64,000 nt of DNA from Gossypium raimondii (taxonomy: Eukaryota; Streptophyta; Magnoliopsida; Malvales; Malvaceae): positions 47,435,218 through 47,499,217 of the forward strand of contig NC_068569.1 in NCBI RefSeq assembly GCF_025698545.1, read 5' to 3'. A program made the position numbers and the translations under genes. The notes under the pieces are model-generated. The model was not told the origin of the DNA. It saw only the letters and a list, made by a program, of their open reading frames with translations, and did no database searches. Below, piece after piece: positions 45,946 to 58,255 of the stretch. Numbering within the stretch: the stretch's first letter is position 1; each line of letters begins with the position of its first letter.

Positions 45946-47100
45946 ATGTCGAAAGAAGTTGCTGGGAATGTTGAGGGAATGGAGACCCGTGGGAGGGCTA
46001 GGAAAGCTAGTCGCTCAAGGGACATATTGTCAGCTTTAGAGGATCTTGTTGTCACTCTCGAGGATTCCGTGGGGGATATCAAGGAGAGGATTATGATGTC
46101 GATGATAGGCTCCATGATGGATTACAGTCCCTGTAGGAGCAGCTCAAAGTGTATGTGTCAGATAATGTGGAACAGTTGACTGGTAGAGATGATGCCATTG
46201 AGGCTATGGTGGCGGCTTTGAAAGGGGAGATTGCGGAGCTCAAGGGTGAACTCACAATCTACAAGGCTGCTTTGGGCAATGGTGGGTTAGCTGCTATTGT
46301 ACCCAAGCCCAATATTGATGTTCCCAAGCCCAAGGAGTTCAAAAGAACAAGGTCCACAAGAGATGTGGACAACTTTTTGTGGGGAATCGAGCAATACTTC
46401 TGTGCCAAAGGCATCACGGAGGATGTCACTAAGGTAACTACTGTTGCGATGTTTATCTGACGTTGCTTTATTGTGGTGGCATCGTAGGTCCACTGATGTG
46501 AGACGTGGTCGGACCGAAATTGGAGTATGGGAGGAGTTTCGATGTGAGTTCAAAGCACAGTTTTACCCAGAGTATACCGAGGATGAGGCTCAGGCAAAGT
46601 TGTGTCAGCTTGCGCAACAAGGCACTATGAGGGAGTATGTGCAGGAGTTTAGCGAACTTATGCTCCAAATCTCAGATATGGGGGAGAAAGAGGCATTCTT
46701 TTCCTTCATGGACAGATTAAAACCATGGGCGAAGCAAGAGTTGTAACACCGAGGAGTTCAAGAACTCACCAAGGCTATGTCCGTAGCAGAATCGCTTGCT
46801 AAATTTGGTGGGAAGAAAGACAATCCCAATTCTCCTAAGCCCAGATTTAATCAAAAGGGTAATAGTGGGGGAGATAAAGAAAGGCCCACTAGGAACGACA
46901 ATGGTAAGAAGCCTTGGGACAAGAGAAAGAGTGGGCCTATAAGTTGCTTTCACTGTGATGGTCCTCATATGATCAAGGACTGCCCAAAGAAGGCCGCTCT
47001 CACGGCTATGGAAGCAAAGGAGGAGTTCGACGTGGAGGATAACAATCTTGGTTCGATACTAGGGGGTGTCGAAGATAGAATGAGCCATGGTTTGATGTTT
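45946..47100 (+). pseudogene. Chromovirus gag, frameshifted
   Basis: Starts MSKEVAGNVEGMETRGRA. The frame shifts near 46150, 46440 and 46745. Readable parts are a coiled-coil-like stretch (KGEIAELKGEL), the capsid core (FLWGIEQYFCAKGI; WRH-type WWHRRS; FKAQFYPEYTEDEA; MREYVQEFSELML), and a zinc finger [13 protein letters not shown] (46945-46983). Lysine/Arg-rich spacers flank the finger. Gag would coat the element RNA; this copy cannot. Confidence 0.8.
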
Positions 47101-47560
47101 GTAGACATCATTGTGGCTGGCAAAAAATTTAATGCGCTCGTTGACACAGGCACTTCTGATTTGTTCATGTCCGAGGAGGCTGCTTGTAAACTGGGCCTCA
47201 AGATAGATAATGAAGTGGGTCAGATCAAAATAGTGAACTCAGAAAGTGTTCCAATCAAGGGGGTTACAGAGGGAGTGGATCTTCAGCTTGGCAAATGGTC
47301 TGGGAAGGTATCCATTAAGGTAATACCACTTGATGATTATGATTTTGTGGTTGGACTAAGCTTTCTTGATCAGGTTAATGCTCTTATTGCCCCTTCGAGC
47401 AACTACATGGTGATTTCAGACGCGAAACATCAATGCATGGTGAAAGTGACAAGGAAAAGAAGCTTTGAGGGAAAAACACTGTCAGCAATTCAGTTTGCTA
47501 AAGGTGTACGTAGAAATGAAGTCTCATATTTAGCCACCTTGAAAATCGAAGAGACCGCCG
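47101..47560 (+). pseudogene. Chromovirus aspartic protease
   Basis: Open in one frame with the RT start. The active site reads [12 protein letters not shown] (Asp near 47143), where the usual motif is DTGA(T/S) or DSGAT; the third-position Thr is unusual. The second half has the usual [13 protein letters not shown]. The domain looks nearly whole, but the polyprotein it belongs to is broken. Confidence 0.75.
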
Positions 47561-47579
47561 AGTCTGTTAGTGAGACCCC

Positions 47580-48570
47580 GAAAGAAGTGGGTCAATTATT
47601 GCAATCATTTCGAGATGTAATGCTTGCTCAGTTGCCTAAAAGTTTGCCACCCAAGATGGAGGTGGACCACAAAATCGAGTTAGTGTCCAATGTGGTGCCG
47701 TCAGTGAGGGCCCCCTATCGTATGTCTCCGCCAAAATTAGAAGAGTTGCGGAAACAATTGAAGGAACTTTTGGATCTGGGATTTATTAGACGATCTAAAT
47801 CCTCATACGGTGCACCAGTGTTGTTCCAAAAGAAACATGATTGGTCCTTGAGAATGTGCATCGATTATCAAGCTCTAAACAAGATTACTGTGCAGAATAG
47901 GTACCTTATTCCTCTTATTGCAGATTTGTTTGATCAGCTTGGTAGTTTACCAAGTTAGATCTGAGGTCGGGGTATCATTAAGTTCGGATAGCCGAGGGGG
48001 GTGAACCAAAGACAGCTTGTGCGACACGGTACAGTTCGTATAAGTTCCTTGTGATGCCTTTCGAACTCACAAATTCCCCAGCTACATTCTGCACCCTAAT
48101 GAATAAGGTACTTCAACCATTTCTTGATCGTTTTGTGGTTGTTTACCTTGATGATGTTGTGGTGTATAGCAAGTCTCTTGAAGAGCACATGAGACACTTG
48201 AGGGAGGTGTTCCAAACTTTGAGGGAAAATGAGTTGTTCATCAAGGAGGAGAAATGCTCATTTGCCCAACAAGAGGTGTCATTCCTAGGCCACATTGTGG
48301 GAGGTGGTAAGATCCGAATGGATAAGAGCAAGGTTCGAGTCATTTCAGAGTGGGAGCCTCCAACCAAGGTAACGGAGTTGAGATCTTTCCGTGGGTTGGC
48401 AAATTACTATCGATGCTTTGTCGAAGGCTATTCTAGAATTACTACTCCCTTGACGGACATGTTAAAAAATGGGAAGGTATTGGGTTGGAATCCAGAATGT
48501 GAGAAGGCCTTTAATCGATTGAAGCAAGAAATTATGAGGGAGCCCGTACTTGCCTTGCCAGATTTTTCGA
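47580..48570 (+). pseudogene. Chromovirus reverse transcriptase
   Basis: The fingers and palm start with [20 protein letters not shown] and [14 protein letters not shown] deletion at about 47945 removes the residues before KLDLRSGYH and shifts the frame. A stop replaces the Q of GYHQVR (CAA to TAA). The YLDD box lies at 48144-48155, then the thumb (FLGHIV...KV..I..W..P). Confidence 0.85.
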
Positions 48571-48945
48571 AGCCTTATGAGGTACGCACGAATGCATCAA
48601 ATTATGCTATTGGGGGAGTACTGATGCAAGATGGGCACCCAATTACTTTCGAGAGTCGAAAGCTTAATGAGACAGAGCGTAGATATACGGTCCAAAAGAA
48701 GGAGATGAATGTGGTAGTACACTGCTTGCGCACATGGAGACATTATCTATTGGGTTCCAGGTTCGTGGTCCTTACCGATAATGTTACCAATAGTTATTTT
48801 CTAACCCAGAAAAAGTTGCCTCCCAAACAGGCTCATTGGCAGGTTTTACTAGCGGAGTTTGATTTTACGATGGAATATAAACCAGGAAGTGCCAACATTG
48901 TGGCTGATGCACTCAGTCGAAAGATGGAATTTGCAGCAATTAGTC
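48571..48945 (+). pseudogene. Chromovirus RNase H with a changed catalytic residue
   Basis: Follows RT in frame. The first catalytic residue, normally Asp in TDAS, is Asn here (RTNASNYAIGGVLMQ, near 48591), a G-to-A change. The Glu (KKEMNVV), second Asp (LTDNVTN) and final Asp (VADALSRK) are present. As written it should be inactive even if expressed. Confidence 0.8.
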
Positions 48946-49080
48946 AACCTGATGGTTTTTTATTGGAACGCATTCGAGAGGGATTGTCCCATGATCCCAT
49001 GGCCAAAAATTTGATTGAGCTTGCCAAAGAGGGAACAACGAGAAGATTTTGGCTTGATGGGGAGCTATTATACACTCATG

Positions 49081-50340
49081 GACACCGCCTCTATATGCCC
49101 CATTATGGGAAACTACGTAAGGAAGTCATGAAGGAGTGTCATGACTCAAAATGGGCAGGCCATCGAGGGATGCATCGCACTTTGGCCCTTTTGGAGGATC
49201 GTTATTACTGGCCTCACATGGGTGCTAATGTGGAAACCTATGTGAAAATTTGTCTAGTGTGCCAACAAGACAAGATTGAGTTAAAGACTCCAGCCGGTTT
49301 GCTTCAACCCTTGCCTGTTCCGGAAAGGCCATGGGAGAGTTTATCCATGGATTTTATTATTGGTTTGCCTAAGTCTAACGGGTTTGCGAGTATTCTTGTT
49401 GTGGTGGATAGGTTTTTAAAGTATGCGACATTTATTCCGGTGACCAAGGAGTGCCCTGCTGAGGAAGCAGCTCGGTTGTTCCTTAGACACGTGGTGAAAT
49501 ATTAGGGAGTGCCACTGTTTATTATCAGTGATCGAGATGGGCAATTTACGGGCCGGTTCTGGACGGAGTTGTTCAAGTCAATGGGCTCAGATTTGAACTT
49601 CTCCACGAGCATGCATCCACAAACTGATGGGCAAACTGAACGAGTAAATGCACTGTTGGAGACATATCTTCGACACTACGTGAGTGCCACACAAAGGGAT
49701 TGGCCAAAGTTGTTAGATGTGGCCCAATTTTCATACAACTTGTAGCGAAGTGGGGCTACGAATCAAAGTCCATTTGAAATAGTGATGGGTCAACAGCCAC
49801 TCACACCCAACGATGTTGTGACCCATTATACAGGACCAAATTCGGCAGCCTATCAATTCGTAAAAGATTGGCAAGAGAAGAATGACTTGGCTATAGCTTG
49901 TTTACACAAGGCCAGTAAGCGTAGCAAGAAGTGGGCTAATCAGAACCGAAGGGATGTGCAATTTTGAGTGGGTGACTCAGTCCTTGCTAAACTACACTTG
50001 ATTTTGTGATATACTGGCTTGCACAAGGGTCTTTTGCGAAGGTATGAGGGGCCGTTTCAAGTTGTGAAGAGAGTAGGCAAGGTGGCCTATAAGCTTGAGT
50101 TGCCAGCAAAACTTAAAGTCCACTTGGTCTTCCATGTAAGCATTCTTAAGCCATTTCATGGGGATCAAGAGGATCTGAATCGAGGCAAGTCCGAACGAGC
50201 ACCGATGGGGGTAAAGGTGTCATACGATCGTGAAGTCGAAAACATTGAGGCAGATCGGGTAATTAGACGAAAGTACCACCGACCACGGCATGAGTACTTA
50301 GTTCGATGGAAGGGACTTCCTGATAGCGAAGCAAGTTAGG
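49081..50340 (+). pseudogene. Chromovirus integrase with chromodomain
   Basis: Order: HHCC zinc site (HDSKWAGHRGMH...CLVCQQDK), core with Asp (SMDFIIG, 49350), Asp (ISDRDGQF, 49530) and Glu (QTERVN, 49638), then a GPF-Y motif (RRYEGPFQVVKRVGKVAYKL), then a chromodomain VENIEADRVIRRK...EYLVRWKGL (50235-50336). Stops: TAG 49503, TAG 49743, TGA 49965, TGA near 50007, TAG 50337. Most replace Trp, Gln or Arg and fit C-to-T or G-to-A changes. Chromodomains guide integration to marked chromatin in related elements. Confidence 0.85.
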
Positions 50341-50419
50341 AACCTGCCAAGGCATTGTGGCAGTTCTAAGGGAAGATTGACCAGTTCCATAAGGAGGATG
50401 CGACGAGGGCGTCGCTAGA

Positions 50420-50431
50420 ACATGTGGGGGA
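50420..50431 (+). other. Polypurine tract of the chromovirus
   Basis: CATGTGGGGGAC overlaps the end of the polyprotein (...EHVGDN, stop TAA at 50436-50438) and is followed at once by the 3' LTR. The reading frame therefore ends inside the LTR. Confidence 0.7.
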
Positions 50432-51105
50432 CAATTAATTTCAAGCTCAGTACACCAAACCATTAACCCAATACAGCCCAAAATTATTTTTGAAAACCCT
50501 AGCCCTTTTGCCCAGCGCCGCAGTAGCAACCTCACCCATGTCGCTCCGCGCACGTCGCACATGTCTCTGTCATGGGTTGGCATAGGAGCACGCAACCATG
50601 ACAAACTTGTGTGATCCATCGTATTTGAGGGAGGTCATTTGGCCCAATCAAACTAGCCCGTTGCTTGGAGAGATTAAAAACCCATCTCAAGAGCCTGGTA
50701 AATATGGAAAGTGATCCAAGAAGATATGATTATGTAATCTTAAAGTTCTAATTGCATACAGCTTTTGATTGTAGCCATTGATGTACTTTAATTTACACCG
50801 TTGATTTTAGGGAGGCTCACCTATAAATAGAGACCTCTTTACTCATTGTAATTCATTCAGTTATCAATAATAATTTTGAGAGTATTCACTCAAACTTTTC
50901 TCTCAAGTGTTCTTGCTTTTCCGTGGCTTTTGTTCATCTTTCAAAGTTCGTTCTTACTTTGTTCTTCTGCTGTTCTTCGTGGAATCCTTGAAGGAATTTT
51001 TTTGAATCATTTATCGTTGCGAGTTAGGCTGACTTAGGCATTTTTGAGAAAAAGAAGCTGCCTAAGGTCGCACGGATCGCGTAGGAAAAATATAAGTCCG
51101 TGACA
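50431..51105 (+). repeat. 3' LTR of the chromovirus
   Basis: Same ends as the 5' LTR. TATAAATAG starts at 50822. It is followed directly by TCTCCTCTAGTGCCC, which is the host Tat LTR resuming. Confidence 0.8.
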
Positions 51106-53206
51106 TCTCCTCTAGTGCCCACCTGCAATAGAAGCACGAACCACGAACTGTGGGAATGATTGAAAATATAGCAAAAGTTGTAAAAAGGTTGTTTTTTTTT
51201 CCTTTCTCTGTAAAGGTTCGGCTATATAAAGCCAAATATTTTTTGTAAAACGGTTACACAATTGGAGATCTAAAAATAGAGAAACAAAGAATCAAAAGGA
51301 AACATTTTTTTAAGGTGACGAATTAGTTCCTTTTTTTTCCCTCTTCCTTCTACTGTTTTTTTTCTTTCATTTTTCTCCTATTTTTTTAAAACAAATTAAC
51401 GAGAGAAGGAGAAAAGATTCTTACCTGCGTGGAGGAGGGCGTAGCACTATTTGCTTCGTTCGAATCGGAGCCGGAGGAGAGCTTCAAGTCCGTCGAGGTG
51501 GTTGCAGTGGCTAGGGAAAGTTGGGTTAAAGAAAACCCTAACAGAGGTTTTCCCCCTCTGTTTTCTTTTTTTTTTAAAAAGGGGAAAATGAAATGTGTCT
51601 TTTAGAAAAAATTTTGTTTTTAATTATAAAAGCAAAACGGCGTCGTTTGATGTGGGATGGATCCGCGCGTCGACCCGACCCGCAAGCAGGGTCCGCGCGT
51701 CCTTGCCCTAGATGGGAAATTTGCGCAATTGGTCCCCCTGTGTTTCGCAGTATGTTTAAATCAAATTTCTTATTTTTTTAAAAAATTTAGCTAAACGTTT
51801 TATTTTTGTTTCAATTCAACCCGTACTAAAACGCATCGTTCTGAAGGCGAGATTAATTTCCCTTTTGGTCCCCTGTTTTTACAGTGTGTTTAAATTAAAT
51901 TTATTATTTCTTTTAAATTTTATTGCACATTTTATTTTTGTTTTAAATTGGTCCAATGCTGTGTAGTGTTTTGAAAGCAGGATTAATTGCCCTTTTTGGC
52001 CCTTCATGTTACACATATTTTGCAAATTAGTCCTCTGTTTTAATTTGATTTTGTTTTTCTTCTCTCTTCAATTTTGTTTTGATTATAATTTAGTCCATCG
52101 TGTTTGTTTTTACTAATTAAGTTAAATATTAGTTTGTTAATATTATTATTGCTATTAAGTTACTATTATTATTATTATTGTATTATATATCACCATTATT
52201 TTAGTATTTTCGATCATTGTTATGTTTATTTTTATTTTACTTATTTTTCAAGCATATATAGCATTTTACTACATATTACTTTATTTTAGAATTATTTGGT
52301 ATGTAGTTTTATTTCAAGTCGTTTTATGTATTAATTATTTTTCTAAATTATTTTCATATAACATTTATTTAAATTTATGGTATCTATTAAATCGTTTCAT
52401 TAAACATTCTTTTTAAAATATATTTGTATATTTGTTTGTTTTTAAAAAAAGGTTTGTTTTTATTAAAGCATTAAAATCATTTTATTTCTTAAATTTTTAA
52501 AAATATTTGGCATTCACGTTTTTCGAAAAGGATTGTGTCCTAACTTACTGGGCATCAATTCTTTTGATGAATTTAGAAAGCCAAGTATTTATTTTGCAAT
52601 AAAATCACACAGATTCAAATAAAAGCTTATTCTCGGGAATTCAAAAATGTTGGGTCCTAACTCGCTGGACACGATGTTTTGTCATCTCGAAATAAGAATT
52701 TCTAAAAAAAGGCAATATTCGGTATTTGGAATTTTGAGAAATTGTGCCCTAACTTACTGGGTTTCGATTTTCTTCATTAGACCTAAATAACCGAATATCC
52801 TTCTTAGGTTTAAATGCATGAGTTTTAAAAATCAAAAGGCAAACTTAATTTTGAAGATTAAAAAATGTTGCGCCCTAACTCCTTGGGTGTGATGTTTTAT
52901 TTCTTTGAAATTAAAATATTTTATTATTTTAATCCATTCAAGATAAAAAGTTTTCTTTTAAAATCTTTTTTCAAATTTTTGACACTAAGACATTAAACAA
53001 TCAATTTGGTATCGATTTTGGGCATTACGAGAGTGCTAACCCTTCCTCGTGCTTAACTGACTCCCGAATATGTTTTTTCAAATTTTGTGGACCAAAATCG
53101 TTTTTAAGGTGAGCTGATCACGCCTCAATAAAGGATCGGTGGCGACTCCAATTTTTGTTTTTAAAGTCGATAACTAGTTTTTGTTTTCAAAAAAATGGTT
53201 TCGATA
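51106..53206 (+). repeat. Rest of the 5' LTR of the Tat element
   Basis: Family landmarks: AAACGGCGTCGTTTG (51637), GACCCGACCCGC (51672), GTCCGCGCG (51690), and four U5 motifs of the kind CCTAACTTACTGGG (52538, 52656, 52746 and 52876). The end is GGTTTCGATA, against GGTTTCGACA in the solo copy. About 2.1 kb. It contains no gene. Confidence 0.75.
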
Positions 53207-53207
53207 G

Positions 53208-53225
53208 CTTGGCGATTCCACTGTG
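53208..53225 (+). other. Primer-binding site of the Tat element
   Basis: CTTGGCGATTCCACTGTGG directly follows the LTR. Tat/Ogre-type elements have a TGGCGACTCCACTGGGG-like site here, usually attributed to an arginine tRNA; the tRNA identity is from memory and should be checked. Confidence 0.6.
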
Positions 53226-53845
53226 GACTTCAGAGAGTCAAGCCATGAATTGATTATTTTTTGTCTTTTTATCAAAAATCTAAAAGTTGTTTTAAATCAT
53301 GATTTCCCCTTTTCATTCATTGGCTTTCATTGTTATACGCTTGTTTCATTGGCTTAAGTCTGTTAGCTTATTTGCATTTTGCATTTCATAAGTCGGTCAT
53401 TTTTACCCCTTTAAGTGGGAGTGAGAAGCTACTCCTTCATGAGGTTTTCACCTCCGTGCAGGATAGTGGATCACTTTCGGGATACATCCGTACCTATGTC
53501 TTCGTGAGATTTTCATCTCCGTGTAGCCATAGAGAAATGTATTCCCCAGAACCAAACTAGGTCCATATGAGCCTTTAATGGGTGAGGATCGAGGAATCTG
53601 CTGGTTCTGGTACCTATGCTCTAGAAGCCGAACCGCATATAGTGAACCTTAAGAACTCACTCTAGGTAGAATTACTCTTAACCTTAGTAGACACCTAATT
53701 AGGAGTTTTTACTATTTCTTGGTTGTATTGTATTTAATTGATACTGACTTTTTGTGTTTTACTCTGATTGCATGGCATTACAATTACATGGCATTTCATT
53801 ATAAAGACATTGGTTCGTATTCGGTTGCAAGATAGAAAGTTTATA
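53226..53845 (+). other. Untranslated leader of the Tat element
   Basis: No domain. A stretch TCCGTGCAGGATAGTGG...TTCATCTCCGTG (53450-53520) shows short internal repeats. ORF1 begins at 53846. Confidence 0.5.
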
Positions 53846-55936
53846 ATGGGAAATATGTTTCTTGATAGAGTGGAGGACAATGCGGCTGCCTGAACTTGGG
53901 CTGAGATGACACAGCACGAAGAAGGTGATAGTTTGGCTGAGGGTTACGTATCAGAATTATGGGACTTCACCCGTGTTAGCGTAGCCCAGAACAATTTGCA
54001 GGAGTTGAAGGAGATTTGGGATCAATGAAATAATGAGATGAGACAGTTATTCTATTTCAATTATGGGGATTTACCTTATTTACTTGATATGAAGGTAGAC
54101 AAGCGTCTATTTCGAGCTCTTGCCCAGTTTTAGAATTCGACCTACACAGTTGCTTCATGTTCAAGAAGGTCGATTTGGTGCCTACAATAGAAGAATACAT
54201 GGCTTTACTTCTGTGTTCGAGGATTCAAGTAGACAGAATTTATTCAAAAGCGGTAAATGTACCGGCCTTCTTGAGGAAGCTAATGAATATAACGGGGATA
54301 AGTGAGCAGTGGGTTACAACTCAGATCAAGCAAAAGGGGGATAACAGGTGCATTCCTTGGAAAAATTTAAAGGACCTCATTTTAGCGCACCCAGATGCAA
54401 GGAAGAAGGTAGATGTCTTTGCTTTCAGTATATATGGTTTGGTTGTGTTCCCTAAGACTTTGGGACATGTTGACGAGGCGGTCGCTGACTTATTTGATTG
54501 GCTTGAAAAGAGGGTTACACCAGTCCCGAGAATTTTAGAAGAAACCTTCAGGTCACTGAATGCATGCTGGAGAGCAGGAAAGGGTATATTCATTGGATGT
54601 ACGCAACTCCTACTTGCATGGTTCCATAGTCACTTTTGGAGGTTGATAAAGTCTCGTATCAGGTTTTCTCTGAAGGATATTCACCATTGAAGGAGATAGT
54701 GGCTACAGTAAGGAGGGATGACATCTCGGAAGAGAAATGGATGGCAATTTTCCAGAATTTACAAGAGGAAGATATCGAGTGGAGAGCTCTGTGGTTGCTT
54801 CCAGATGAGATCCTATATTGGTGTGGGGATTTTGATTGGGTTCATTTGCTTGGAATTTGGAGAGCTGTTGCTTATGCCCCATTGCTAGTGCTAAGGTAAT
54901 ACAGGTCAAGGCAGTTTGTGCCCGCAACTCATGGACTGGCTAAGGGTGAATTCTCGTATGGCGCTGAAAGTTACAAAAAGAAAGCTCGTGAGATGGCCAA
55001 TACATGGAATTAGACTCGCCGAATGAAGGGATTAGCTGTGGGTCTAATGACAACTTCTGAGTATAGCGAGTGGTGGGTTAAGAGGATTAACGATAACATT
55101 CTTGGGCCAAGTTCAAAAAATAGTCAGTCAATAGAAGAATACTTACGGGTTATCCCTTATGTGCTGGAAATCATAAAGCAGGACTTCGAAAGAAGAAATG
55201 CAGAATTAGTGAAGAAAATAGAGCAAATGGAGGAGGAAAAGATGAGTTTGAGATTGGATGTGGATGTTCAGAAGCTCGAGGCTAATAAACTAAGGAAGGG
55301 AAAGAATAAGGCCGAAGAAGAGCTAGATTGCTTAAAGACGGATTACAAGAAGCTATGTCTGTCAATGAGAACTGCCGGGCATGGAAAAACTTGAGAGCAA
55401 TGGCGTGAAGAGGTTCGAGAAGAAAGAAATAAGTCAGACCGCTGGGAAAAAATTTTTGAAGAGGTTCAAGCACGAAATGAAGTATTAGAAAAGAGCTTGT
55501 CCGAGAGCCAGAAGAAAATGGTGAACTAAAAGACAGGGTGGTTGAGTTAGAAGGGTCTCTTCGTCAACACAGAAGTCAAAATTCTATAGTAGAGCTAAAG
55601 GCAAGTCTAAGTAAGATTGAGGAGATGAAAAGTAAAATAGAAGGGTTAGAAGTAGTATTGCGGAATTGTGAGGTTCGGATTGAGCATCTAGAGGCAAAGG
55701 AAGGTCATCAAAATGAGCAACTTCAATATTTCCAAAATTAAATTAGAGACAAGGATCATATTATGGGAGAAGTTGTGGTTCAGATTCGAGAGGTAGCAGA
55801 TCACCTACAAGCTTTGGCAGTACAGGCCGACACGTTGAGCATGAAGTATTAATTGGAGTCAGACCGGGGACAAGAGTTGGCCTCATTACTTAAAAGGATT
55901 AAGGTCTTGAGTATTAGGGCAAAGCCTTATTTGTAG
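53846..55936 (+). pseudogene. Tat/Ogre ORF1 (DUF7745 / plant-mobile-domain-like, then coiled coil)
   Basis: Start ATG at 53846 (MGNMFLDRVEDNAAA, then a stop). The first half holds FKKVDLVPTIEEYMALLLCS, the conserved opening seen in plant proteins with DUF7745 or a plant mobile domain, then ...PWKNLKDLILAHPDARKKVD and FAFSIYGLVVFPK. The second half (55023-55850) is long, charged and heptad-like (LVKKIEQMEEEKMSLRLDVD), probably a coiled coil. It ends KVLSIRAKPYL, stop at 55934. Several stops and shifts break it. Ogre elements carry such an extra ORF before gag; its role is unknown. Confidence 0.7.
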
Positions 55937-56149
55937 CTCATTCTATGTAAAGAGATTTATTTTCTAATAAAGTTTTCTGAAAGTAATTGAAATTAGAATT
56001 AACGCCTTTTTGCATTCATTTTCATACATCGCATCATATGCATTAAAAACTATTAAAGGGTTCTGATTAATCAAAATCATTCCTCAGTTAACCTGGAAAC
56101 CAACCAGCCAACCCAACACCGTTACGGTACTAGAACGAAATCAAAAAAT

Positions 56150-58255
56150 ATGGACCAAAGGTTCGAAAAGCTCGAGCAGTTCCAAAAAGAAATGCAGGAT
56201 CAACTTCAGCAGCAAATGCAAGAGCAGCTCGAGAAGATCCAGCAGAAAATGATGGGTAAAATGGTAGAATCTCAAGGGAGCATGATGACACAGTTAACGC
56301 GACTGTTGACTGAAGGAAAGGATAAAGAAAAGAGCCCTATGGCTAATGTTGAAGAGAAAGGTGATGATGGACCCTTATATCCTCCAGGCATTACTCCTCC
56401 GCATGCGCAGCCCCAAGTTAAAGTATACCCACGTAAATATTCTATTACAATTAGGCCTCAGTAATTTCAGGCCGATGCTTCAAGCTCGATGAATTACCAG
56501 GCTGGATCAGGCTCTAGCCCTGAGGATAATCCTATCAATCCTGTTATCCCCGACTTCGATAAGGCGGTCAAAAAAGAAAAAGTAAAACAAGAATTGCCAA
56601 GGCAATTTGAAGAAAGGTGGAAGTGGGTTGAAGAGAAATTTAGAGAGATAGAAAGCACTGAGAGATATGGTGGGATTGATGCTAAGGATTTGAGTTTGGT
56701 TCCAGACTTGGTGCTCCCTTACAAGTTTAAGATGCTAGAGTTTAAGAAGTATAATGGAACCAGTTGTCTGGAAGCCCACATCACCATGTTTTGTAAGAAA
56801 ATGACTGGATATGTCAACAATGACCAACTTTTGATACACTGTTTTCAGGATAGCCTCACAGGAGCAGCATCTAAATGGTATAATCAATTGAGTCGTGCTA
56901 AGGTTAGTTCCTAGAGGGATTTGGTATAGGCTTTTATGAAGCAGTACAGTCATGTGGCAGAAATGGTTCCAGACATAATTACTTTGCAAAATATAGAGAA
57001 GTCGAATGAAGGTTTCAGGCAATACGCTCAGAGATGGAGGGAAGTTACAGTTCAGTTCCAACCACCGCTCATTGAAAGAGAAATGACAATGCTCTTTATA
57101 AATACACTGAAAGCCTCATTTATCACACATATGTTAGGAAGTGCCACAAAAAGCTTTTCTGACATAGTCAAGAGTGGTGTGATGATTGAAAGTGCTATAA
57201 GGAGCAGAAAGATTGATGTTGGAGAGAATAACAGAAGGCAAGCCTCAAAGAAAAAGGAAAGTGAGGTGAACAACATGAATGCATACAACAAATCGGTTAC
57301 GGTGAATCAGCCCAGAAAGATAGTGGCTAATCAACAGGGTTCATCAAAACAGGAATCTAGTGCGAGGCCAAGTACTGATAGACCCCAGTTTACACCAATT
57401 CCAATTTCATATAAGAAGTTGTATCAGAATTTATTCAATGAACACGTTGTTGCCCCTTTTTACTTGACCCATTTGCAGCCTCCGTATCCCAAATGGTATG
57501 ACGCGTATGCATAATGCGATTACCATGCAGGAATAACGGGGCATTCCATAGAACATTGTACAGCTTTTAAAAAGCTTGTTGAGAAGCTCATCAGTATGGG
57601 TGTTGTCAAAGTGGATGATGCATCTAGTACAGGAAATTCGTTACCCAATCACATTGATAGTGGGGTAAACATAATTAGTGAAAATATGGGGAGATGGGTT
57701 AAGGAGAGCATTGCTGAAGTAAAAATCCCTTTGAGGTGGGTTTGGAAAGAAATGGCGGGAAGAGAGTTAATCGTCTTGGATTTAGTGGGAGATGGTGAGA
57801 CCCAAAATTATTGTGAGTTCTATCATGAGGTGGGACACGAAATTCAGAGATGTGAAGAGTTCAAAGCTCTGGTCCAGAGTATGATGGATAATAGAGAAGT
57901 GGAGTTTTTCGAAAAAGTAGAGGAAAAAGGAAGCATATGTGCATCGGAGTCAATGACGAGGATTTCGAAGGTTAACCATCCTGTGATTGTCATCTCGCGC
58001 CCTAAGGTTAACGAGACTAGAGCACAGGTGAGACTGAAGATTGTAATTCAGAAGTCGATAAATTTTTCGTATAAGGATAGTAAAAAGGTCCCCTGGAATT
58101 ATAAGTGCAATGTAACAATCTCGGGAAAGAAAGCTTTGGTTAATGTTGTAAAAGAAAACCAAGAGACAGGTTCTTATACGCGTAGTGAGAAGTATTGCGA
58201 TTGGATAAATGCCCAAGCAGAGTCGGGGAAAGGAAAATTTTGCACGGCAGAGTAA
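56150..58255 (+). pseudogene. Tat gag with two zinc-knuckle-like motifs
   Basis: Begins MDQRFEKLEQFQKEMQDQLQ (Gln-rich coiled coil). The capsid core is readable: MLEFKKYNGTSCLEAHITMF, then HCFQDSLTGAASKWYNQL, then NEGFRQYAQRWREVTVQFQP. Two knuckles follow: CDYHAGITGHSIEHC (57515-57559) and YCEFYHEVGHEIQRC (from 57811). Stops at 56462, about 56912, about 56927 and 57512, several of them W or Q codons changed to TAG/TAA. Not functional. Confidence 0.8.

Larger units (their letters stand above)
45234..51105 (+). mobile_element. Chromovirus (Ty3/gypsy), probably Galadriel-like, nested in the Tat LTR
   Basis: LTRs at 45234-45906 and 50431-51105 share a TATAAATAGAGACC core promoter and differ at many sites, so the insertion is not recent. 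Internal order: PBS, gag, protease, RT-RNase H, integrase, chromodomain. The chromodomain at the integrase C-terminus defines chromoviruses. The gag and C-x2-C-x3-H-x4-C zinc finger suggest the Galadriel branch, a tentative call. Numerous stops make it non-autonomous. Confidence 0.85.
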
